The translations under genes were made by a program, and so were the position numbers. A stretch of DNA of 32,410 nucleotides from Bacteroidales bacterium (GTDB lineage Bacteria; Bacteroidota; Bacteroidia; Bacteroidales; UBA932): the NCBI GenBank assembly GCA_017626355.1, contig JAGAIY010000021.1, positions 1 through 32,410 of the forward strand, in the 5' to 3' direction. How positions within the stretch are numbered: the first letter of the stretch is position 1; every line of letters begins with the position of its first letter. Under the pieces are notes generated by a model. The model was given only the letters and a program-made list of their open reading frames with translations, was not told the origin of the DNA and did not search any database. Shown one piece after another: positions 24,518 through 32,306 of the stretch.

Positions 24518-25930
24518 TTATCTGTTCTCATAATATTCCGGCTTGACCCTGCGGGCAGAAAACCTGTATGTAAGGTTGATTGCTGCACGGGTTATGCCTA
24601 TATGAGTTGCGTTCTGGTGCTCGTGTATGTACCATTTGCCATCGGCTTCATTCCATGAGCCGAGGTTCTGTCTGTAATCGCCGTAACCGACTCCTACAAG
24701 GAACTCAAGGCCCCAATGTGCCTTGCGGTCAAGGGCAAGGGAGTAGCCGTAGGTAAGGCCTATGCTCCATGCAGGCGCCCCACTTCCTGCATCAGCTCCG
24801 TACTGGCCTTCAGCTCCGTTCTGGTAAAGATATCCGTCAGTCCATTGCAGGGTGTACCATGCCACATTCGCATGGAGTCCGAGGAAGCTTCCTCTCTGCA
24901 TCGCATTATCCTTTGACCAGAATCTTATCTCCGGTGCAAAACCGTAAATATTCGTAGTCTCATCCTCCTTGCAGAAGATGTTTGTATTGCTGTACCATCC
25001 CTGAAGGTCAAGCGACACTCGTTTTCCTATCTGGAATTCAAGACCTGCCATAGGTATTGCGATGGCATCCGCCACAAGGTTGGTCTTAACGCCTATCATC
25101 CATGGGGTGTCATGGTATTTAACCTCTCTTGGAGCCTTGGTATAGACCGGTTCTACCGGAGCCGGTTCTTCCTGAACAGGCTTCTCTACCACTACAGTCT
25201 CCTTTATCATGACAACCGTATCCCTTACAAAGACAGTGTCGACCTGCACAGGTTCCGGCTCTGTTACCGGTTCCGGTTTCGGAGCCACCGGCGAGACAGG
25301 TTCCGAGAGATATGGCTTTGATGGATCCCATTTGCAGAAAATCGCAAATCTCACGCAACGGAGCTGCGGGAAGAAGTCCTCTTCAAGGATCCTCCATACA
25401 CGACCGCCGTCAAGCTTCTGAAGCGCCTTCTTGCGCTCGCCCCAATCCTTTGTCCTGATTATGTAAAGGACTTCATACTTGAAAGGGAGATCGGACTCCT
25501 GGACGAGTTCGGCAAGCTTATCCCAATCTTCGTTAAGGCTTTCCGCATGTATCATATAGTCCGGAATATTCATCACGGACTTGATATAGTCAACCGCATT
25601 CCTTGTCCTGGCCTCGCTAAGCCTTACATTATCGGCCCAAAGCCCGTCCGGAGACGCACTTCCGCATACCCAGACCTGCATAAGGTCGATGTCAGGATCT
25701 TCCAGAACCTGAAAAAGCTCGAAGGCTGCGACGTTGAATTTATAGTAATTGCTGAGTTTCGAGACACCTCGAGGCATGGTGATGGATGTGAGGACACTGT
25801 CAGCATACAGCGTCTTCGTTCCGAAATCCTCAGGTTTTACATATCTGACATACGAAGACTGGGCAGAAGCCGTCCAGCCAAGCACGAATGCGCAGATCAG
25901 TGTGAGTATAAGTGTCAGCTTTTTACTCAT
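24518..25930 (-). CDS. OmpA-like / DUF3575 outer-membrane protein, head of surface operon
   Basis: This encodes 470 residues from the ATG at 25930 (MSKKLTLILTLICAFVLGW, signal cleavage after SAQ). The open frame extends upstream to 25996, but that part covers the promoter. Residues about 25-200 resemble an OmpA-like domain (VWVCGSASPDGLW, then NVRLSEARTRNAVDYI). About 215-280 is a Pro/Glu/Val-rich linker (PVAPKPEPVTEPEPVQV). The C-terminal about 190 residues fit DUF3575 (WMIGVKTNLVADAIAIPM, ending in amphipathic strands and LTYRFSARR), probably a barrel. In Bacteroides, DUF3575 proteins occur in fimbrial gene clusters with FimB/Mfa2-type proteins. Here it leads a DUF4493 operon, so an anchoring or assembly role is a reasonable guess. 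Confidence 0.83.
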   Translation of the reverse strand: MSKKLTLILTLICAFVLGWTASAQSSYVRYVKPEDFGTKTLYADSVLTSITMPRGVSKLSNYYKFNVAAFELFQVLEDPDIDLMQVWVCGSASPDGLWADNVRLSEARTRNAVDYIKSVMNIPDYMIHAESLNEDWDKLAELVQESDLPFKYEVLYIIRTKDWGERKKALQKLDGGRVWRILEEDFFPQLRCVRFAIFCKWDPSKPYLSEPVSPVAPKPEPVTEPEPVQVDTVFVRDTVVMIKETVVVEKPVQEEPAPVEPVYTKAPREVKYHDTPWMIGVKTNLVADAIAIPMAGLEFQIGKRVSLDLQGWYSNTNIFCKEDETTNIYGFAPEIRFWSKDNAMQRGSFLGLHANVAWYTLQWTDGYLYQNGAEGQYGADAGSGAPAWSIGLTYGYSLALDRKAHWGLEFLVGVGYGDYRQNLGSWNEADGKWYIHEHQNATHIGITRAAINLTYRFSARRVKPEYYENR

Positions 25931-25960
25931 GGTACAAATTGGTAAGAATCTTTCAACCTG

Positions 25961-25991
25961 CAAAATTACAAGAAATTTTTCCAAATCCAAA
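25961..25991 (-). promoter_or_regulatory. Promoter of the 15-kb surface-protein operon
   Basis: On the minus strand, TTTG (25991-25988), exactly 19 bp and TAATTTTG (25968-25961) form the best consensus promoter in the window. It precedes the DUF3575 start by about 30 nt. Gaps inside the operon are 1-31 nt except for one of 95 nt, so this may drive all eleven genes. Confidence 0.7.
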
Positions 25992-26061
25992 CACATTTGC
26001 CCGATGATCGCCGCTTCTCGACATTTATATCAATTTATGTCCTTATACGCCAATTCCCCAC

Positions 26062-26092
26062 CTTGAATTTCGAGAAATTCTTCGTATATTTG
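26062..26092 (+). promoter_or_regulatory. Promoter of parE with an inverted repeat in the spacer
   Basis: CTTG (26062-26065), a 19-bp spacer and TATATTTG (26085-26092) form the promoter. The dyad GAATTTC (26065-26071), GA, GAAATTC (26074-26080) lies within the spacer and could be an operator. Confidence 0.55.
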
Positions 26093-26115
26093 CATGATTA
26101 TGTCTTAATGCGAAT

Positions 26116-28032
26116 ATGGCAAAGGAAACAATAAATAACACGGTAAACTACACTGAGGACAACATCAAGACACTCGAGTGGAACGAGCATATCCGCCGCA
26201 GGGCCGGCATGTATGTGGGAAGGCTTGGAAACGGAGATGACCAGAGCGACGGAATCTACGTGCTTCTGAAGGAGGTCGTGGACAATTCCATCGATGAGTT
26301 CGCTATGGGTTTCGGAAAGCAGATTCAGATCAGGATAGAGGGTAAGAATGTGACTGTCAGGGACTTCGGACGAGGTATCCCTCTCGGCAAGGTGGTAGAG
26401 GTGGTCAGCCAGCTCAACACCGGAGGAAAGTTCGATGACGAGGCCTTCAAGAAGTCCATAGGTCTGAACGGTGTGGGTACCAAGGCCGTGAATGCCCTTT
26501 CGTCTTCGTTCTTCGTGGAGTCATACCGCGACGGGGAAAGCGCATACGGAAGCTTCTGCAGGGGCGTGAAGACAGATTCGGGACGAGGCACGACCACCGA
26601 GAAGAACGGTACGCTCGTGAGATTCACCCCGGACGAGGAGATGTTCGGCGACTTCACATACAACATGGAGTATGTCGAAGCGATGGTGAAGAATTTCACC
26701 TATCTCAAGCGAGGCCTTGCCATAAATCTTAACGGCACGACATACAAGTCAGAGAACGGTCTGCTCGACCTGGTGAAGGACAATATGTCGGAAACCCCTC
26801 TGTATGAGCCGGTTCACATAATGGGAGACGACATAGAGGTCGTAATCACCCACGGCAACAGCTATGGCGAGAACATCGCTTCGTTCGTGAACGGACAGAA
26901 CACCCGCGAAGGCGGTACGCATCTGGCGGCACTGCGTGAGGCTGTCGCAAAGACCCTCAAGGAGTTCTTCAAGAAGGATTATGCTCCGGAGGACATCCGT
27001 CAGGGAATCATCGGAGCCATAAGCATACAGATCCAGGAGCCTAACTTCGAAGGCCAGACCAAGACCAAGCTCGGCTCCACTTACATGTGGGAGAAGAACA
27101 CCAAGGACGATGAGGGCAACATCGTATATGACAAAGGCCCTACTATCAGAAGTTTCGTCAACGACTTCGTGAAGACCAACCTCGACAACTGGCTTCACAT
27201 GCACAAGGAGATTGTCCCTGTGATCCAGGAGAAGATCGTATCTTCGGAAAAGGAGCGCAAGGAGATTTCCGGCATACAGAAGAAGACCAAGGAGAGGAAC
27301 AAGAGGACGAACATATACAACAGGAAGCTGCGCGACTGCAAGCTTCACTACAACGACAAGCTTCCTGCCGCGAAAAAGGAGATGGCCGAGAAGACAAGCC
27401 TCTTCATCACCGAGGGAGACTCTGCGAGCGGAACCATCACCAAGGCACGAAACGCAGAGGTGCAGGCAGTGTTCAGCCTTCGTGGTAAACCGATCAACTG
27501 CTACAAGGAGAGCCGCAGGAGGGTGGCCGAGAACGAGGAGCTCAACCTGCTCATAAACGCTCTTGGTGTGGAGGATGACATGGACAACCTCCGCTACAAG
27601 AACATAATCGTGGCTACCGATGCCGATGACGACGGAATGCACATCCGCATGCTCGTGCTCACCTTCTTCATGAAATACTATCCGGATCTGATCAGGCGCG
27701 GCCACGTGCACATACTCCAGACCCCGCTTTTCAGGGTCAAGAACAAGAAGGAGGTCCGCTACTGCTACAACATCGACGAGAAGGAAAAGGCTGTAAAGGA
27801 GCTCAAGACAGGAACAGAAATCACACGATTCAAAGGTCTTGGAGAGATCTCGTCGGACGAGTTCGTAGACTTCATCGGCGAGAACATGAGACTTGACAAG
27901 GTAAAGCTCAGCGACGAGGAATCCATTGCAGAGATAATGGAGTTCTACATGGGCGACAACACTATAGACAGACAGAACTTCATCCGTCAGCATCTGCGCA
28001 GCGAGGCTGAGCTTGAAGACGTTAACATTTAA
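26116..28032 (+). CDS. parE: DNA topoisomerase IV subunit B (type IIA ATPase subunit)
   Basis: This 638-residue protein is the ATPase half of topoisomerase IV, which unlinks daughter chromosomes. The N-terminal GHKL ATPase carries EWNEHIRRRAGMYVG, EVVDNSIDEF (Mg/ATP-binding Glu and Asn), DFGRGIPLG and LNGVGTKAVNALS. A transducer domain follows. The TOPRIM domain has TEGDSASGT near residue 432 and ATDADDDGMHIR near 501, with the metal-binding acids intact. The C-terminus (RFKGLGEIS, then DRQNFIRQHL) is typical. Choice of ParE over GyrB rests on length (about 640) and general resemblance. A GyrB-like role cannot be fully excluded, since parC/gyrA is not in view. It heads a three-gene unit with 11-nt gaps. 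Confidence 0.88.
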   Translation: MAKETINNTVNYTEDNIKTLEWNEHIRRRAGMYVGRLGNGDDQSDGIYVLLKEVVDNSIDEFAMGFGKQIQIRIEGKNVTVRDFGRGIPLGKVVEVVSQLNTGGKFDDEAFKKSIGLNGVGTKAVNALSSSFFVESYRDGESAYGSFCRGVKTDSGRGTTTEKNGTLVRFTPDEEMFGDFTYNMEYVEAMVKNFTYLKRGLAINLNGTTYKSENGLLDLVKDNMSETPLYEPVHIMGDDIEVVITHGNSYGENIASFVNGQNTREGGTHLAALREAVAKTLKEFFKKDYAPEDIRQGIIGAISIQIQEPNFEGQTKTKLGSTYMWEKNTKDDEGNIVYDKGPTIRSFVNDFVKTNLDNWLHMHKEIVPVIQEKIVSSEKERKEISGIQKKTKERNKRTNIYNRKLRDCKLHYNDKLPAAKKEMAEKTSLFITEGDSASGTITKARNAEVQAVFSLRGKPINCYKESRRRVAENEELNLLINALGVEDDMDNLRYKNIIVATDADDDGMHIRMLVLTFFMKYYPDLIRRGHVHILQTPLFRVKNKKEVRYCYNIDEKEKAVKELKTGTEITRFKGLGEISSDEFVDFIGENMRLDKVKLSDEESIAEIMEFYMGDNTIDRQNFIRQHLRSEAELEDVNI

Positions 28033-28043
28033 TTACAATCGAT

Positions 28044-28595
28044 ATGTGGAGAAAATTCTGCGGATGGCTACTCCGCACAATGGGTTGGACAGCAATAGAC
28101 CCAGTAGCCCCTGAAGACAAATGCATCATTCTCGGTGTCCCTCACACATCGTTCTGGGACTTCGTGATCTCCTACCTCTACTATGTGTCTGTCGGCGGAA
28201 AGCCGTACTGCATGGTGAAGGGCGAGCTCTTCGTAGGCCCCCTCGGATGGATACTACGCAAGATGGGAGGTATCCCTGTGGACAGGAAGAGAGGCAGCAA
28301 TGTCGCTCTGAGCGTGATCAAGGAGATGAAGGCGCAAAAGGTGGTTCACCTCGCTCTGGCACCGGAGGGAACCCGCCAGCCGGTGAAGCGCTGGAAGACC
28401 GGTTTCCACACCATCGCACGCGAAGTGGGCTGCCCTGTGTATATGGGATACTTCGACTGGGGAACCAAGCGCGTGAGCCGCGGTCAGAAGGTGGAGCTTA
28501 CAGATGACGCAAAAGCCGATATGGCGCGCATCCAGGCCCTTTACGAGGAAATGCATCTTGTAGGAAAACATCCTGAAATGTACATTACTCACTAA
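28044..28595 (+). CDS. PlsC-like 1-acyl-glycerol-3-phosphate acyltransferase family protein
   Basis: This 183-residue acyltransferase carries the four usual blocks: HTSFWDF (the HxxxxD catalytic dyad, near residue 34), MVKGELF, GGIPVDRKRG and APEGTRQP. It is shorter than typical PlsC (about 240) and has no obvious N-terminal membrane helix, so membrane association would be peripheral or through a short amphipathic segment. It likely transfers an acyl group in phospholipid or glycolipid synthesis. The acceptor is not fixed. It sits 11 nt after parE and 11 nt before an acyl-CoA/ACP synthetase, which suggests that the synthetase supplies its acyl donor. Confidence 0.85.
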   Translation: MWRKFCGWLLRTMGWTAIDPVAPEDKCIILGVPHTSFWDFVISYLYYVSVGGKPYCMVKGELFVGPLGWILRKMGGIPVDRKRGSNVALSVIKEMKAQKVVHLALAPEGTRQPVKRWKTGFHTIAREVGCPVYMGYFDWGTKRVSRGQKVELTDDAKADMARIQALYEEMHLVGKHPEMYITH

Positions 28596-28606
28596 ACCTA
28601 AAATAT

Positions 28607-30295
28607 ATGTTACAAGTCTACAAACGTATGAAGAGGATGAGGGAGAAGTATATCGACACCCTCGCCAAGTTGTACGAGTACGGTACCACTGTCTACTCAA
28701 AGAAACAGTACACACAGTGGTATGACACAAAGAAAGGTGGATACACCTTCAGTTCTTTCAAGGCAAAATGTGACAGTCTTTCAAAGAAACTGACACAATA
28801 TGGAATCGGAGCAGGAGACAAGGTAGCGATATTCTCGCAGAGCATGCCGAACTGGTCGGTGGCTTTCTTCAGCGTGGTCCCATTCGGACGTATAGCTATT
28901 CCTATCCTTCCAGACAGTTCCGAGAACGAGGTAACAAACATCATCAATCACTCCGAGAGCAAGGTTCTCTTCGTATCGCAGAGGAATGCCGGCAAGATCA
29001 GCCAGGAAGTCAAGGACAAGATGACCCTTGTCATAGACCTTGACACATTCGAAGTCCTCAAGGCGGACGACGAGAAGTTCACTTGCGACGGCAGGACAAT
29101 GGTTCCGACCCCTGATGACATCGCGACCATCATCTACACATCCGGAACGACCGGAAGCGCCAAAGGTGTGGTACTGAGCCACAGGAATCTCGCATCCAAT
29201 GTCATCACCTGCTACCACGCCTGCAAGAGGACGGAAAAGGACAGATGGCTTTCAGTGCTGCCGATGGCTCATGTGCTTGAAATGACCCTCGGAATGCTGT
29301 ATCCGATGTACTGCGGAGCAACAGTCTACTACCTTCCTAAGCCGCCTGCAGCATCGCTGCTGATGAAGGCGCTCAAGGTCGTGAAGCCGACAACCATGCT
29401 TACCGTACCTATGATCATAGAGAAGGTGTACAAAGGCAGCGTGCTTCCTACCATCCAGAAGAGCCGCACGCTCACATGGATGAACGAGCACATGAACGGA
29501 CTGATGTGCAGGATCATCGGTATGAAGATGAAGAAGACTTTCGGAGGCCATATCACCTTCTACGGAATCGGTGGTGCAAAGCTTGATCCTGAAGTCGAGA
29601 ACTTCCTGCTCAAGGCAAAATTCCCTTATGCCATCGGCTACGGTCTGACCGAGACCTCGCCTCTTATCGGCTATGCGATGCATAACTGGAGGGCAGTCGG
29701 CTCTTTCGGATATCCGGTATACAATGTGAAGCTCAAGCTGCATAATGTCAATCCTGAGACAGGAGAAGGCGAAGTCGTGGCAAAGGGCCCGAACGTGATG
29801 CTCGGTTATTACAAGGATCCGGTCCGCACAAAGAGCGTATTCACAGAAGACGGATGGTTCCGCACAAGCGACATCGCTGTCAAGGATGACAAGGGACGCT
29901 ACTACATCAAGGGACGTAACAGCAACATGATTCTCGGACCGTCGGGAGAGAACATCTATCCTGAGGAGATCGAGAACGTGATCAACAACGTCGAGGGAGT
30001 AGGCGAATCAATCGTAGTTGAACGTGACGGAAAGCTGGTAGCTCTCGTCCAGCCTAATGAGAATTACATCGAATGGGACAAGGAGATCGAAGACAAGCTT
30101 TACGAGAAGCTTGACAAATGGAAGGCAAAGATCCTCAAGGCTACAAACAAGAACGTGAACAAATCGTCACAGATAAGCTCTGTCGAGGTCATGAAAGAGC
30201 CTTTCGAAAAGACGGCCACCCAGAAGATCCGCCGCTTCAAGTACAAGGAGTCCGCTCCGACTGTAGAGTCCGAGAAGAAGGAAGAAAACAAATAA
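28607..30295 (+). CDS. AMP-forming long-chain fatty acid-CoA ligase family protein
   Basis: This 562-residue member of the ANL superfamily activates a carboxylic acid with ATP and transfers it to CoA or ACP. Visible motifs are the P-loop IIYTSGTTGSAKG (near residue 176), GYGLTETSP, and the C-terminal hinge DGWFRTSDIAVKDDKGR followed by GRNSNMILGPSGENIYPEEIE. Length fits long-chain fatty acyl-CoA synthetases. The start at 28607 gives MLQVYKRMKRMREK; later ATGs at 28628 and 28637 are also possible. The gene is third after parE and the PlsC-like gene, and its transcript ends at the hairpin at 30362. Exact chain length or an acyl-ACP role cannot be read from sequence. Confidence 0.88.
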   Translation: MLQVYKRMKRMREKYIDTLAKLYEYGTTVYSKKQYTQWYDTKKGGYTFSSFKAKCDSLSKKLTQYGIGAGDKVAIFSQSMPNWSVAFFSVVPFGRIAIPILPDSSENEVTNIINHSESKVLFVSQRNAGKISQEVKDKMTLVIDLDTFEVLKADDEKFTCDGRTMVPTPDDIATIIYTSGTTGSAKGVVLSHRNLASNVITCYHACKRTEKDRWLSVLPMAHVLEMTLGMLYPMYCGATVYYLPKPPAASLLMKALKVVKPTTMLTVPMIIEKVYKGSVLPTIQKSRTLTWMNEHMNGLMCRIIGMKMKKTFGGHITFYGIGGAKLDPEVENFLLKAKFPYAIGYGLTETSPLIGYAMHNWRAVGSFGYPVYNVKLKLHNVNPETGEGEVVAKGPNVMLGYYKDPVRTKSVFTEDGWFRTSDIAVKDDKGRYYIKGRNSNMILGPSGENIYPEEIENVINNVEGVGESIVVERDGKLVALVQPNENYIEWDKEIEDKLYEKLDKWKAKILKATNKNVNKSSQISSVEVMKEPFEKTATQKIRRFKYKESAPTVESEKKEENK

Positions 30296-30361
30296 GATCC
30301 TGCCTAATCAGGCCTTTGCCGGTTCGGTCCGGTCCGGTCACAAAAGGCATCTACTATCTAA

Positions 30362-30412
30362 GCCACGACACAGACGAATGGCAATTTCTGTCTGTGTCGT
30401 GGCATTTTTTTT
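30362..30412 (+). terminator. Rho-independent terminator formed by a REP-like hairpin
   Basis: GCCACGACACAGAC (30362-30375) and GTCTGTGTCGTGGC (30390-30403) form a perfect 14-bp stem, followed by A and eight T residues (30405-30412). It ends the parE operon. The stem shares the CGACACAG/CTGTGTCG core with the three hairpins around the RAYT gene. Confidence 0.85.
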
Positions 30413-30432
30413 GAGCATTATTACGGATTTTG

Positions 30433-30476
30433 TGTCATGACACAGAAAAATCAAGCCAATCATTTGTGTCGTGACA
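30433..30476. repeat. REP-like hairpin abutting the RAYT stop codon
   Basis: TGTCATGACACA (30433-30444) pairs with TGTGTCGTGACA (30465-30476): 12 bp with one wobble. It ends at the base before the RAYT stop codon (30477). The 5' arm is followed by GAAAAA, as in the other copies. Confidence 0.75.
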
Positions 30477-31412
30477 TTACAAAGGCAGGCCTCCAAGACA
30501 TCTGACAATCTGAGCCTTGGGCAGATGATACCTGCATGCTAAAATTCGAGCAACTTCCTTCAACTGGCTTCTCGTCATCCTGTAAACAGACACAGTTCCG
30601 AAAGACTTGATTATATTGATGTCAATCTCATGACATACCTCAATATCGGTCATCGACTTATAATTCGATCTTCCATACTCATTTGACAACAAGGTTTTCA
30701 TATCAAGTCCCCTGACACCCTGCTCTACATCTTCGATTCTTATCGGAGGACGTCCGTTCATGTCTTCCGCCTGCTCTGCTTCCCAATTCTTACCTGAAAT
30801 ACGATTCATGAAATACAGGTAGGATCTTGCTGTAGAAAACTGATGTTCCAAATCAGAAACATCAATGACTGACTCCGGCATTATAAGTCCATGGATATCC
30901 ATCTTTACCGTTTCAGGAAGCAGATTCCGGTCCGGAAGATATCGGTACAGCTTTTTCTCCGGCATGTATGAAACCTCATTAACATAACCGAGTTCCTTTC
31001 TGAAAGCCGCCCTTACTGAAGAAAATTCATATTCAAAAGGAGTAGAACATATGCCATGATGCAAAGGATTGCGCAGAACATACGCTATGGCAGTAAGAAA
31101 ATGGTACAATCCTTCTATTTCGAGAATGAAGAAATTTCTCTCCCCCAGTCTTCCTTTACGGAAATACCTGCTGTTGAAATAACGGGAATATGCATATCTG
31201 AAACATTTTATGAAATATTCCGTTCTTTCCGAATTCACACACATATGCACATGATTAGACATGAAGCAATAAGCAAGCAACCGTGTGTCACTCTTGACCG
31301 CCGCCAGACACAGGCAGATGATTCCATGCCGGTAATCTTCCTCACTGCGGAACAGAACCTCATCGCCACCGGACCAGCACAAATGTAAAATCTTCCTCAT
31401 GTTTTTTTGCAT
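30477..31412 (-). CDS. REP-associated tyrosine transposase (RAYT, Y1/IS200-like HUH nuclease)
   Basis: This encodes 311 residues from the ATG at 31412. A TTG at 31427 and an ATG at 31400 are alternatives. The HUH motif is HVH at residues 54-56 in YCFMSNHVHM, and the catalytic Tyr is expected at 111 in AYVLRNPLHHG, matching the YxxxNP pattern of Y1 transposases. These residues bind metal and nick single-stranded DNA at hairpins. A C-terminal extension of about 190 residues ends in a helix-turn-helix-like region (SQLKEVARILACRYHLP). The extension, the single-copy gene without IS ends, and flanking hairpins of one family fit a domesticated RAYT rather than an IS200 element. It lies between the parE operon and the ribosomal genes, apparently intact. 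Confidence 0.85.
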   Translation of the reverse strand: MQKNMRKILHLCWSGGDEVLFRSEEDYRHGIICLCLAAVKSDTRLLAYCFMSNHVHMCVNSERTEYFIKCFRYAYSRYFNSRYFRKGRLGERNFFILEIEGLYHFLTAIAYVLRNPLHHGICSTPFEYEFSSVRAAFRKELGYVNEVSYMPEKKLYRYLPDRNLLPETVKMDIHGLIMPESVIDVSDLEHQFSTARSYLYFMNRISGKNWEAEQAEDMNGRPPIRIEDVEQGVRGLDMKTLLSNEYGRSNYKSMTDIEVCHEIDINIIKSFGTVSVYRMTRSQLKEVARILACRYHLPKAQIVRCLGGLPL

Positions 31413-31501
31413 GAAGATAGGACTCAAGCACGAAATACCGTTAAAGAAAAAGAAAAACCGACATATAAATTAAATTTTATATGACCAAAATAAATTTTAC
31501 A

Positions 31502-31543
31502 GTCACGACACAGAAAATTTGGCGCAGATATCTGTGTCGCGGC
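31502..31543. repeat. REP-like hairpin upstream of RAYT
   Basis: CGACACAGA (31506-31514) and TCTGTGTCG (31531-31539) pair perfectly. The stem extends to 31502/31543 with one A-C mismatch and one wobble. The 5' arm is again followed by AAAA. Confidence 0.75.
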
Positions 31544-31571
31544 AGAAAAACTGTCTATTTCTTCTTTTCCC

Positions 31572-31615
31572 TGTCGCGATACAGAAAAAAGAGACAATCT
31601 GTCTGTATCGCGACA
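31572..31615. repeat. REP-like hairpin upstream of RAYT, variant
   Basis: TGTCGCGATACAGA (31572-31585) and TCTGTATCGCGACA (31602-31615) form a perfect 14-bp stem with a 16-nt loop. Compared with the other copies, changes occur on both arms, keeping the pairing (GATACAG/CTGTATC instead of GACACAG/CTGTGTC). Confidence 0.78.
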
Positions 31616-31795
31616 TACATACAAAGTCCTGCCCTCAGCATGATTAAATGATTACGGGGCTTTACCATAAGAACTGTTCTGAAACAGCAAAATGAAGCTA
31701 AAGTGGTCTGGGCAGCTGCGGCGTAAGTCTGGCTTGATTGTACCGAACCGCAGAAAAACAGAGGCCTATCTCCGTTCCTGACTGTAGCTATATAG

Positions 31796-31826
31796 AAAAA
31801 GAGGATGACCAAAATCAGTCATCCTC
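31796..31826 (-). terminator. Rho-independent terminator of the rpsR-rplI operon
   Basis: On the minus strand, GAGGATGAC (31826-31818), an 8-nt loop and GTCATCCTC (31809-31801) form a 9-bp stem, followed by TTTTT (31800-31796). It lies 24 nt past the rplI stop. Confidence 0.88.
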
Positions 31827-31849
31827 CTTATTCTTGTACTGAGAATAAA

Positions 31850-32290
31850 TTACTCAGCTACGATCTCATACTTGAAAGTACCCTTCACGTCGCGGTAGCA
31901 CTTAACGGTAGCCTCGTATGTACCGAGCTCTTTAGCTGCCTCAACTGTGATGTCCTTCTTGTCAACCTCGATTCCTACAGCTGCAAGAGCCTCAGCGAGC
32001 TGAGCAGTTGTAACTGAACCGTAGATCTTACCTGACTCGCTAACCTTAGCAGAAACCTGTACGGTAGTCTCAGCGAGCTTAGCTGCAAGAGCCTCAGCGT
32101 CACCTACGAACTTAGCGATCTTGTGAGCCCTCTGACGGAGGTTCTCAGCGTGTACCTTCTTTGCAGAAGCTGTAGCCATGATAGCGTAGCCCTGTGGGAT
32201 AAGGTAGTTGACAGCGTATCCTGTCTTTACATTGACGATATCGTCTGCGTGGCCAAGGTTTGCCACATCCTTCTTAAGAATAATCTCCAT
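31850..32290 (-). CDS. rplI: 50S ribosomal protein L9 (bL9)
   Basis: This 146-residue protein matches bL9, a two-domain protein of the large subunit that binds 23S rRNA near the L1 stalk. The N-terminal domain begins MEIILKKDVANLGHADDIV, followed by VKTGYAVNYLIPQG (the family signature). A charged connecting helix (KKVHAENLRQRAHKIAKF) and a C-terminal domain (SGKIYGSVTTAQLAEAL) follow. Length is normal. A strong AAGGAGG lies eight bases before the ATG, unusual among the genes of this window. It follows rpsR directly, as in the common rpsF-rpsR-rplI order, and ends at a clear terminator. Confidence 0.96.
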   Translation of the reverse strand: MEIILKKDVANLGHADDIVNVKTGYAVNYLIPQGYAIMATASAKKVHAENLRQRAHKIAKFVGDAEALAAKLAETTVQVSAKVSESGKIYGSVTTAQLAEALAAVGIEVDKKDITVEAAKELGTYEATVKCYRDVKGTFKYEIVAE

Positions 32291-32298
32291 ATTGCTGT

Positions 32299-32305
32299 CC
32301 TCCTT
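32299..32305 (-). promoter_or_regulatory. Strong Shine-Dalgarno of rplI
   Basis: AAGGAGG on the minus strand sits eight bases upstream of the rplI ATG and overlaps the second of the tandem rpsR stop codons. Most other genes here have only A-rich or weak sites, so this marks a gene that depends on classical ribosome binding. Confidence 0.7.
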
Positions 32306-32306
32306 A

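Larger units (their letters stand above)
31413..31849. other. Intergenic region between RAYT and rplI
   Basis: This 437-nt stretch holds two REP-like hairpins (31502-31615) and the rplI terminator (31796-31826). The part from 31620 to 31795 shows no gene or repeat I can support. Confidence 0.6.

Noticed and set aside
26749-27993. Long open frame (414 codons) on the minus strand opposite parE
   Set aside because: It lies wholly antisense to a gene with intact topoisomerase motifs. Its Leu/Val/His-rich translation is typical of the complement of GC-biased coding DNA, and no domain is visible.
30477-31412. A complete IS200/IS605 insertion sequence
   Set aside because: No left and right ends with a target cleavage site, no tnpB, and a long C-terminal extension. 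Several related but non-identical hairpins fit a RAYT better.
30362-31615. CRISPR array made of the repeated TGTGTCG sequences
   Set aside because: The repeats are inverted hairpins at irregular spacing around a transposase gene, not direct repeats with regular spacers, and no cas genes are present.
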